A stretch of 64,000 bases of DNA. It comes from Sphingomonas folli. Lineage in GTDB: Bacteria > Pseudomonadota > Alphaproteobacteria > Sphingomonadales > Sphingomonadaceae. The notes under the pieces were generated by a model. The model saw nothing but the letters and a program-made list of their open reading frames with translations. It was not told where the DNA came from and made no database searches. Position numbers and translations under genes: made by a program. The stretch's first letter is position 1; every line of letters starts with the position of its first letter. Below are positions 56,646-64,000 of this stretch, piece after piece. The stretch covers positions 203,612 through 267,611 of the forward strand of contig NZ_JAHXZL010000007.1 in NCBI RefSeq assembly GCF_019429525.1. Direction: 5' to 3'.

Positions 56646-57602
56646 TCACTCCACGAACGGCTCGACGCCGATGTGGCGCCCGCGCAGGAAGGCGTCCGCC
56701 ACCAGCCGCAGCGGCGCGACGTCGACGTCGGATTCGCCCGCGCGGACGATCTCGCCGAAGCGGCGGTACAGCCCGGGATATTCGCCGTGCAGGTCGGCGT
56801 CGCGCGCGATCGCCTCCGCGCCGTCGATCGTCAGCACCGAGCCGCCCTTGGCGAGCAGCAGCGTGCCCGCGTCGGTCTCCACCTCGATGTCCCAATGCTG
56901 CGGACCCTCCTGGCGGAAGTCGAGGTCCATCGCGATCGCGCTGCCGGCGGTGTCGCGGAAGGCGACCCGCGCGGCGATCGGCGCGGCGCGGTTCGACGGC
57001 ACGTCCAACTCGGCGGTCTCGACGAAGAAGGGCCGCGGCAGGATCCGAGTCGCGATCGACAGGGCGTTGATGCCGGGGTCGAACACGCCGAAGCCGCCGG
57101 GCTCCCAGATCCAGTCCTGCCCCGGGTGCCAGACCCGCACGTCCTCGCGCCAGGTGATCGTCGCCCGCCGCACCATGCGCTCGGCGAGCCAGGCGCGCGC
57201 GGGCTCGACGCCGTCGGCGTAGCGCGAGTGCCAGCTGGCGAACAGGCTCACCCCGCGCGCCGACGCCGCGTCGCGCAGCGCGATCACCTCGGCCAGCGTC
57301 GCGCCGGGCGGCTTCTCGAGGAAGACGTGCCAGCCCTGCTCGATCGCGAACTGCGCGATGGCGCGGCGCACCTGCGGCGGGGTGCAGAGCGCGACCGCGT
57401 CCACCGCGACGTCGCTCGCGGCGAGCGCCTCGACGTTGGGGAAGAAGGGCAGACCGTCGACGCTCTCGCCGCTGCGGCTGACGGTGGCGACCAGTTCGAA
57501 ATGCTCGCTCGCCGCGATCGCGGGGAGGTGCTGGTCGTGCGCGATCTTGCCCATGCCGACCAGCGCGAGGCGGATCGGGCCGCTCCCCGGTTGGCCGCTC
57601 AC
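56646..57602 (-). CDS. Gfo/Idh/MocA oxidoreductase, probable D-galactose/L-arabinose 1-dehydrogenase
   Basis: A 318-residue NAD(P)-dependent dehydrogenase. Rossmann loop RLALVGMGKIAHDQHLPAI, EKPPGATLAE (the EKP motif), WHSRYADGVEPARAWLAE and FGVFDPGINALSI. The pattern resembles galactose/arabinose 1-dehydrogenases of oxidative sugar pathways, and the context (dgoK, KDPGal aldolase, lactonase) supports that step. Start GTG 57602 overlaps the FAH-family gene stop. The sugar is inferred. Confidence 0.85.
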   Translation of the reverse strand: MSGQPGSGPIRLALVGMGKIAHDQHLPAIAASEHFELVATVSRSGESVDGLPFFPNVEALAASDVAVDAVALCTPPQVRRAIAQFAIEQGWHVFLEKPPGATLAEVIALRDAASARGVSLFASWHSRYADGVEPARAWLAERMVRRATITWREDVRVWHPGQDWIWEPGGFGVFDPGINALSIATRILPRPFFVETAELDVPSNRAAPIAARVAFRDTAGSAIAMDLDFRQEGPQHWDIEVETDAGTLLLAKGGSVLTIDGAEAIARDADLHGEYPGLYRRFGEIVRAGESDVDVAPLRLVADAFLRGRHIGVEPFVE

Positions 57603-58590
57603 AGCGCGCGCACCTCGATCGAGACGGCGGGCGCGTCGGTCAGCGGGTTGCGCAACGGCAGCGCGAAGGGCGCGGCGGCGATCTCGAAGACGTCGCCGGG
57701 CCGGGTCCTCACGCCGTCCGCCACCGACAGCGTCGCGGTGCCGAAGAAATGGACGTGGACGTCGCCGGGGCGGCGGAAGCCGGCGTACTTGAAATGGTGG
57801 TGCTCCAGGTTGGCGAGGTGGTGCGACATATTGTCCTCGCCGGTCAGGAAAGGCTTCTCCCACAAGGTGGCGCCGTCGCGGACGATGCGGCTGGTGCCGC
57901 GGATGTCGGAGGGGGGCGTACCCAGCAGCAGCTCGGGGCCGAGCGCGGCCTGGCGCAGCTTGGAATGCGCCAGCCAGAGGTAATTGTGCTTCTCGGTGAC
58001 GTGGTCGCTGAACTCGTTGGCGAGCGCGACTCCCAGGCGATACGGCGTGCCGTCCTCGCCGATCAGGTAGATGCCGGCGAGCTCGGGCTCCTCGCCGCCG
58101 TCCTGCGCGAAGGCGGGCGAGGCGAGCGGCGCCTCGGGGGCCACCAGCGACTGCCCGTCGCCCTTGTAGAACCACTCGGGCTGCTGGCCGACCGTGCCCG
58201 CCGCGGGCTTGCCACCCTCGACACCCTCCAGGAACATGCGCATCGAGTCGGTCTGGTGCGCCGCGTCTGAGGCGGCCTTGTGCATCTGGTCGCGTCCCTC
58301 GGCCGAGCCGAGATGGGTCAGCCCGGTGCCGGCGAGCAGCAGCCGTGCGCCGTCCTCATGGTCGATCGCGGGGAGAAGGCGCTTGGCGTCCAGCTCGGCG
58401 GCGAGGTCCACCGCCTCGTCGGTCCGGCGCGCCGCGGCGGCCTCGGCCAGCGTGGTGCCGCGCGCGATCGCCTCCAGCGCCAGCGCGCGCGTGGTGGCGA
58501 CGCCGTCGAGGAAACGAGCGCTGTCGCCCTCGGCGAGGATGACGCGACGGCGACCTTCGTCGTCGCGGTGCTGGAGCAGGCGGGTGAAGC

Positions 58591-58594
<4 letters not shown>
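57599..58594 (-). CDS. FAH-family protein (AraD1/GguC-like)
   Basis: A 331-residue member of the fumarylacetoacetate hydrolase superfamily. Motifs: PEWFYKGDGQSL, EEPELAGIYLIGEDG, NEFSDHVTEKHNYLWLAHSK and GPELLLG, which carry the metal-binding Glu/Asp residues. This AraD1-like subgroup is tied to 2-keto-3-deoxy acid breakdown, for example keto-deoxy-arabonate dehydration. Overlaps both neighbours (ATGA and GTGA). Confidence 0.85.
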
Positions 58595-59225
<631 letters not shown>

Positions 59226-59229
<4 letters not shown>

Positions 59230-60104
59230 CGGGTCATCTCCCACAGCCGGTGGATCCCGGCGGCGAAGGCGCGCTCGCTGTCGAGCGCCAGGGCGGTGCC
59301 GCCGCACGACTCGATCGCGGCGGCGTAGAGTGTCGCGAGGTCGCCGCCGGCCAGCAGCTGGACCGTGCGGCCGGCCAGGTCGGTCCGCGCGCCGACGTCG
59401 GCGCCGATCAGCACGCCGCTGGCGAAGCTGGCGGCATCGGCGGCGTCGAGTCGGTCGAGCAGGACTCGCGCGCGCACCTCGAACAGCGCGACGGTGAGGT
59501 CGCGCGCACCCGCCCCGCGCGCCACGCCGGCGCGGAAGGCGGCGCCGTCGGCGACGGGGCCGTCGAGCATCGCGCTGAGGATACCGTGGCCGCGCAGCAG
59601 CGCGAACAGCTCGCCGGTCAGCGCGGTGGCGACGTCGGTGATGCGGCCGGCGACCGTGGCGATCCATTTGTTGTGCGTGCCGGGCTGGCAGAACAGTGCG
59701 TCCTGGGGCGCGAGCCGGGCGGCGAGCGCGCCGAGCACCTGCACCTCCTCGCCGCGCATCACGTCGGCGCGCGCGCCGCCGCGCAGCGCTATCCCGGGCA
59801 GCAGCAGCGCGTCCTGTTCCGGCAGGCGCAGCGCGCCGGCGGCGAGCGCGGCGAGGTCAGCGGGGGCGTCGACATAGGGCACCTCGCGCCAGCCGCGGTT
59901 CGAGCCGACCATGCCCGCGGCGATCACGGGCAGGTCGCCGAGCCGCGCGCGGACGGCGGCCAGCTCGGCGGGATAGTCGCCGGCGGCGAGCGCGAGCACC
60001 CCGCGCGAGTCGCGCACCGACTCGCCCAGCGTCCCGTCCGCCGCGACGCGCCAGGCGCGGCGGTTGGTCGTGCCCCAGTCGATGGCGATATAGTCGCCCG
60101 CCAC
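59226..60104 (-). CDS. dgoK: 2-dehydro-3-deoxygalactonokinase
   Basis: A 292-residue kinase that phosphorylates 2-keto-3-deoxygalactonate. AIDWGTTNRRAWRV (phosphate 1), AAGMVGSNRGWREVPYV, MRGEEVQVLGAL, FCQPGTHNKWI and ALTGELFALL match the DgoK family. Start GTG 60104 with AGGAGG ahead. First gene of the minus-strand catabolic operon; an operator-like motif lies at 60121-60136. Confidence 0.95.
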
Positions 60105-60120
60105 GCATCCCTCCTAATCT

Positions 60121-60136
60121 ATTTGTAAGACATAAA
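60121..60136. promoter_or_regulatory. Operator-like motif, copy 1 (dgoK/lactonase divergent promoter)
   Basis: ATTTGTAAGACATAAA; its reverse complement shares TATGTCT-K-AC-W with the motif at 62612-62627. AT-rich in a GC-rich setting and between divergent sugar genes, so a regulator site is likely. Confidence 0.55.
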
Positions 60137-60195
60137 CCGCTGTGCGATCAGGTCAAGACGGCGCTGGCGCGGCGACACGGCAGAGGAGAGCGGTG

Positions 60196-61074
60196 ATGAC
60201 GGACGAGGTGACATTGCTGTGGCGCGGCGGTGCGCTGCTGGGCGAGGGGCCCGCCTGGGACCCCGCGCGCGGCGTGCTGTGGTTCGTCGACATCAAGCGC
60301 CGCCGCGTCCACCGCTACGATCCGGCGAGCGGCGCGGTGGACCAGTGGGACGCGCCGGCGCAGGTCGGCTGGGTGCTGCCCGCCGACGACGGCGCGCTGA
60401 TCGCCGGGCTGCAGACCGGGCTGGCGCGGTTCGACCCGGCGGCGGGCAGCTTCTCCCACCTCGCCGAGGTCGAGCCCGAGCTGCCCGGCAACCGGCTCAA
60501 CGACGCCACGGTGGCGCCCGACGGCGCGATCTTCTTCGGCTCGATGGACGACGGCGAGAGCGCCGTGACCGGGCGGGTCCATCGCTGGGACGGCAGCGCG
60601 GCGGTGGCGACCGCGATCCCGGCGGTGGCGATCACCAACGGCCCCGGCATCGCCCCCGACGGGCGGACCTTGTACCACGTCGACACGGTCGGCGGCGTGA
60701 TCCACGCCGTGGCGCTCGCGTCCGACGGGACGACGGGGGCGATGCGCGAGTTCGCGCGGATCGATCCCGCGGACGGCCATCCCGACGGCGTGACGGTCGA
60801 CTCGGCGGGCAACGTCTGGGTCGGGCTATGGGGCGGCTGGCGCGCTCGGCTCTACTCGCCGGCGGGCACGATCCTGCGCGAGGTGCGCCTGCCCGCGTCG
60901 AACGTCACCAAGGTGGCGCTGGGCGGCCCCGACCTGCGTACGGCATTTGTCACGACCGCGAGCGTCGGCCTCGACGACTCCCAGCGCGCGGCGCAGCCAG
61001 AGGCGGGCGGGCTGTTCAGCTTCGCGGTCGAGGTGCCGGGCCAGCCGCTGCCGCCGGCGCGCGCGGGCGGGTGA
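60196..61074 (+). CDS. SMP-30/gluconolactonase family lactonase
   Basis: A 292-residue six-bladed propeller lactonase, expected to open the galactono- or arabinono-lactone. LGEGPAWDPARGVLWFVDI (metal Glu), GNRLNDATVAPDGAIFFGSM (metal Asn), ITNGPGIAPDGRTLYHVDT (metal Asp nearby), GHPDGVTVDSAGNVWV. Start ATG 60196; divergent from dgoK. Confidence 0.93.
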   Translation: MTDEVTLLWRGGALLGEGPAWDPARGVLWFVDIKRRRVHRYDPASGAVDQWDAPAQVGWVLPADDGALIAGLQTGLARFDPAAGSFSHLAEVEPELPGNRLNDATVAPDGAIFFGSMDDGESAVTGRVHRWDGSAAVATAIPAVAITNGPGIAPDGRTLYHVDTVGGVIHAVALASDGTTGAMREFARIDPADGHPDGVTVDSAGNVWVGLWGGWRARLYSPAGTILREVRLPASNVTKVALGGPDLRTAFVTTASVGLDDSQRAAQPEAGGLFSFAVEVPGQPLPPARAGG

Positions 61075-61131
61075 GGGGGCGCTGGCGGGAGCGGCACGAG
61101 TAGGCGGGCCTGACCGCGAGGGAGCCGTCGA

Positions 61132-61152
61132 TCCTCCCCTGCGAGGGGAGGA
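61132..61152. terminator. Hairpin between lactonase and sugar transporter genes
   Basis: TCCTCCCCT and AGGGGAGGA form a 9-bp stem with a three-base loop between convergent genes. No T-run. Resembles the stem at 19161-19180. Confidence 0.4.
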
Positions 61153-61248
61153 ATATCGTGCTCGACTCCTCCACCCCCAGCCAAACGGCCGGCGCTCCCC
61201 TGCGGGAACCCCGGCCGCACGCGCATCATCAGCGTCGCGCCGCCATCC

Positions 61249-62571
61249 TCAGGCGCCGGTCTCCTGCGCCGCGCTGTCGGGGAAGGCGTTGGTCGGGCGC
61301 GAGCCCCACAGCGCGTAGAACAGCACGTACAGCTCGCACGCCGCGGGGACGAGGAACGAGATGCTGAGCCCGTGATGGTCGGCGATCCACGCCTGCACCG
61401 TCGCCAGCGCGCCGCCCGCGATCGCCATGATCAGCAGGCCCGAGCCCTCCTCGGTGAGCGGCCCGAGGCCCTTGATCCCCAGCGTGAAGATCGTCGGGAA
61501 CATGATCGAGTGGAACAGCCCGACGAGCACCAGCGCCCACATCGCGACATGGCCGGTGAACAGCACCGCGGTCATCACCAGCACGAAGGCGACCAAAGCA
61601 TTGAACGCCAGCAGCTTCTCGGGCGCGATCGAGCGCATGATCGCGGCGCCGACGAAGCGACCGACCATCATCCCGCCCCACAGCAACGTGAGATAGCCGC
61701 TGGCATCGGCGGCGCTGAGATTGGCGATCTGCGGCTGCTGGATGAAACTGATCAGCAGCGAGCCGACGCAGATTTCGGCCAGCACGTACAGGCCGATCGC
61801 GGGAACGCCGAACACCAGATTGCGGTGCTGGAACAGCGAGTGGCGACGGCGCTCGTCGGCGGCGATGCGATTGGTGGCCGAGCCGAGCAGGGGCAGCTTG
61901 AACAGCGCGATCGTCACCGCGATCACCACCAGCACGCCCGCGATCAGGATATAGGGCATCTGCACCGACTGCGCGTCGGCCAGCCGCTGCGCCGCGCTCA
62001 GCTGGGTGGTGCCGCTCTCGCTCGTGCCCGAGGCCGAGCGCGACAGGATCAGCATCGCGCCGAAGGTCGGCGCCACGAAGGTGCCGAGCGAGTTGAACGC
62101 CTGCACCAGATTGAGCCGGAACGACGCGCTCTCGGGCGGGCCGATCACCGCGACATAGGGGTTGGCCGCGACCTGGAGCAGCGTGATGCCGGTGGCGAGC
62201 ACGAACAAAGCGGTGAGGAAGACGCCGTAGGAGGCGAGCTGCGAGGCCGGCACGAAGCCCAGCGCGCCGACCGCCATGATCAGCAGCCCGACGACCATCG
62301 ACTTCTTGTACCCGATCCGCTCGATCAGCTTGGCGGCGGGGAAGGAGGCGACGCCGTAGGCGATGAACCAGACGAACTGGATCAGCAGCGACTGGGTGTA
62401 GTTGAGGTCGAACACCGCCTTGAGATGCGGGATCAGGATGTCGTTGAGGACGGTGATGAAGCCCCACATGAAGAACAGCGAGGCCAGCAGCGCGAGCGCG
62501 GGGCGATACGAGACGGCACCTCCGCCCCCCGTCGCGACAGCGCCGCTGGAAATCGGTGGTCCGGCCATCAT
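61249..62571 (-). CDS. Sugar MFS transporter (FucP/GluP type)
   Basis: A ~440-residue proton-sugar symporter of the fucose/glucose/galactose family. SLFFMWGFITVLNDILIPHLK, FDLNYTQSLLIQFVWFIAYG, YKKSMVVGL, LLQVAANPYVAVIGPPESASFRLNLVQAFNSLGT and LFHSIMFPTIFTLGIKGLG are characteristic. Start ATG 62571 or 62568 after GGGAGAGG. Convergent with the lactonase and divergent from the epimerase gene. Confidence 0.93.
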   Translation of the reverse strand: MMAGPPISSGAVATGGGGAVSYRPALALLASLFFMWGFITVLNDILIPHLKAVFDLNYTQSLLIQFVWFIAYGVASFPAAKLIERIGYKKSMVVGLLIMAVGALGFVPASQLASYGVFLTALFVLATGITLLQVAANPYVAVIGPPESASFRLNLVQAFNSLGTFVAPTFGAMLILSRSASGTSESGTTQLSAAQRLADAQSVQMPYILIAGVLVVIAVTIALFKLPLLGSATNRIAADERRRHSLFQHRNLVFGVPAIGLYVLAEICVGSLLISFIQQPQIANLSAADASGYLTLLWGGMMVGRFVGAAIMRSIAPEKLLAFNALVAFVLVMTAVLFTGHVAMWALVLVGLFHSIMFPTIFTLGIKGLGPLTEEGSGLLIMAIAGGALATVQAWIADHHGLSISFLVPAACELYVLFYALWGSRPTNAFPDSAAQETGA

Positions 62572-62611
62572 CCTCTCCCTGTGACGCGCGGAACTGGGTT
62601 GCGCGTGCTCG

Positions 62612-62627
62612 ATATGTCTGACTATAT
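62612..62627. promoter_or_regulatory. Operator-like motif, copy 2 (transporter/epimerase divergent promoter)
   Basis: ATATGTCTGACTATAT, 41 bases before the transporter start and 86 before the epimerase start. Partly palindromic, with the same TATGTCT-K-AC-W core as 60121-60136 reversed. Probably one regulator controls both promoters; no regulator gene is in the window. Confidence 0.55.
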
Positions 62628-62712
62628 TCGGGGTGGTATCCCGGTCAATGCGGAAACGCCGCGGAACGGCGACGCTGGGGCGGGTGGCTAGGACGTTCGG
62701 GAGAGGTCGGCA

Positions 62713-63873
62713 ATGGTCGGAGTGGCTGCGGTCCGAGTGGCTGCGTGGGGCGGATGGGCGATGATGGCCGGTAGCCTGCTCGCGGCGGCGGGCGCCGAGG
62801 CCGCGACCGCCAAGCGCGAGGCGTTCGGCCAGCTGCCCGACGGCACCGCGATCGAGGCGGTGGTGCTCAGCGGCAGCAACGGCGTCAGCGCGCGCGTGAT
62901 GACGCTGGGCGCGACGCTCCAGTCGCTCAACGTGCCGGGGCGCGACGGCAAGGTCGCCGACATCACGCTCGGCTACGACGATGCCGCGAGCTACGTCACC
63001 AAACCAAATTTCTGGGGGCAGACGGTCGGCCGCTACGCCAACCGCATCCGCGAGGGCAAGTTCGCGCTCGACGGCAAGAGCTATCAGCTGCCGCTCAACG
63101 ACAAGACCAACTCGCTCCACGGCGGCACCAGGGGCTTCGACAAGGTGGTCTGGAAGATCACCGAGGTGAAGTCCGGTCCGAAGGCCAGCGTCACCATGGT
63201 GATGACCAGCCCCGCGGGCGACCAGGGCTATCCCGGCACGCTCCAGGTGACCGCCACCTACAGCCTCGACGACGCGGGCGCGCTGACGATCGACCTCGGC
63301 GCCAAGACCGACGCGCCGACCGTCGTCAATCTCACCAACCACGCGCTGTTCGACATGGCGGGCGAGGGCTCGGCGGGCGGCATCTACGCGCAGAGACTGA
63401 CGATCCCGGCGAGGCGCTACACGCCGGTCGACGCCACGCTGATCCCGACCGGCGAGCTCAGGCCGGTGGCGGGCACGGTGTTCGACTTCACCCAGGGGCG
63501 CGTCGTGGGCGAGGGCGTGCGCGACGGGCGCGACCCGCAGATCGTGATCGGCCGCGGCTACGATCATAATTTCGCGCTCGACAAGGGCGCCACCAGGGAA
63601 CCGCAGCTGGCCGCGCGGCTGGAGGACCCGGTGTCGGGCCGCGTGCTCGAGGTGCTCACCACCGAGCCGGGCGTGCAATTCTACTCGGGCAACTTCCTCG
63701 ACGGGTCGCTGGTCGGCAAATCGGGTCACGTCTATCGCATGGGCGACGGCATCGCGCTGGAGCCGCAGAAATTCCCGGACACTCCCAATCAGCCGGCATT
63801 CGGCTCGGCGCGGGTCGACCCGGGCAAGCCTTACCATCACATCATGGTCTTCCGCGTCTCGACCGCGCGCTGA
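62713..63873 (+). CDS. galM: Exported aldose 1-epimerase (galactose mutarotase)
   Basis: A 386-residue mutarotase interconverting alpha and beta sugars. A signal peptide (MAGSLLAAAGAEA, cut near residue 30) implies a periplasmic form. Motifs: MTLGATLQSLNVPGRDG, GQTVGRYANRIREGKF, NSLHGGTRGFDK, LTNHALFDMAG (catalytic His), YDHNFALD and the Glu in ALEPQKFPDTPN. Start ATG 62713. It is followed by the dehydratase gene. Confidence 0.95.
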   Translation: MVGVAAVRVAAWGGWAMMAGSLLAAAGAEAATAKREAFGQLPDGTAIEAVVLSGSNGVSARVMTLGATLQSLNVPGRDGKVADITLGYDDAASYVTKPNFWGQTVGRYANRIREGKFALDGKSYQLPLNDKTNSLHGGTRGFDKVVWKITEVKSGPKASVTMVMTSPAGDQGYPGTLQVTATYSLDDAGALTIDLGAKTDAPTVVNLTNHALFDMAGEGSAGGIYAQRLTIPARRYTPVDATLIPTGELRPVAGTVFDFTQGRVVGEGVRDGRDPQIVIGRGYDHNFALDKGATREPQLAARLEDPVSGRVLEVLTTEPGVQFYSGNFLDGSLVGKSGHVYRMGDGIALEPQKFPDTPNQPAFGSARVDPGKPYHHIMVFRVSTAR

Positions 63874-63886
63874 CCCGGAGCGAGCG

Positions 63887-64000
63887 ATGACCCAGAGCAA
63901 CGAGACGCCGGCGCTGCGGAGCCGGGCGTGGTTCGACAATCCCGCGAACATCGACATGACGGCCTTGTACCTGGAGCGCTACCTGAACTTCGGGCTGTCG
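63887..64000 (+). CDS. IlvD/Edd family dehydratase, N-terminal part (sugar-acid dehydratase; 3' end outside window)
   Basis: The first 38 residues: after MTQSNETPALRS comes RAWFDNPANIDMTALYLERY, the characteristic beginning of sugar-acid dehydratases (arabonate/xylonate/galactonate type) of the IlvD/Edd Fe-S family. ATG 63887, 13 bases after galM. It would supply the missing galactonate/arabonate dehydration step of the pathway. Confidence 0.82.
   Translation, partial: MTQSNETPALRSRAWFDNPANIDMTALYLERYLNFGLS

Overview
The window is very GC-rich, almost fully coding DNA from an alphaproteobacterium, most likely a Sphingomonas-type member of the Sphingomonadales. This rests on the layout of the division and cell-wall cluster, the NDUFA12 and DUF2155 genes, the proA/nadD/rsfS/rlmH/EnvC block, frequent GTGA/ATGA stop-start overlaps and long palindromic intergenic repeats. 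No 16S gene is present, so the assignment is by gene content only.

Region 1 (1-8.8 kb): the end of a Cu/Zn superoxide dismutase, a Spinster-like MFS transporter, an exported S9 peptidase, a translationally coupled signalling trio (HWE histidine kinase, receiver-only regulator, Crp-type regulator) and an FMN-dependent alpha-hydroxy-acid oxidase. Region 2 (8.9-13 kb): the ribosomal/transcription block rplA, rplK, nusG, secE and tRNA-Trp on the minus strand, interrupted by an opposite-strand AraC regulator. Region 3 (13-26.4 kb): a GGDEF-EAL protein, a fatty acyl-AMP ligase, recX, a double cold-shock protein, DUF192, NDUFA12 and DUF2155 proteins, aat, a ParA-like ATPase, a lipoprotein, a Y-family polymerase behind an SOS-type box, an esterase, an Mpo1-like protein and cysK.

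Region 4 (26.4-46 kb) is a complete dcw cluster: mraZ, rsmH, ftsL, ftsI, murE, murF, mraY, murD, ftsW, murG, murC, murB, ddl, ftsQ, ftsA, ftsZ. It makes lipid II from UDP-MurNAc and assembles the divisome, and nearly every junction is a 1-4 base overlap. Two copies of a ~135-bp three-hairpin palindromic element sit inside it. One is read in frame within murD and adds about 45 residues. The other lies exactly between murB and ddl, where no stop codon remains, so the two form one 667-codon frame. A five-fold, exactly 10-bp-spaced C-run array upstream of mraZ is a candidate MraZ operator.

Region 5 (46-56.5 kb): a bestrophin channel pair, an SDR oxidoreductase, an acyl-CoA dehydrogenase, a CHAP-domain protein, an exported MsrB, and the proA-nadD-rsfS-rlmH-EnvC run, with a ParDE-like toxin-antitoxin pair coupled in between proA and nadD. 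Region 6 (56.6-64 kb): an oxidative sugar catabolic cluster of the De Ley-Doudoroff type. It encodes a sugar dehydrogenase, lactonase, an IlvD/Edd dehydratase cut by the window edge, 2-oxo-3-deoxygalactonate kinase, KDPGal aldolase, an FAH-family protein, a FucP-type sugar transporter and an exported aldose epimerase. The two divergent promoter regions share a similar operator-like motif.
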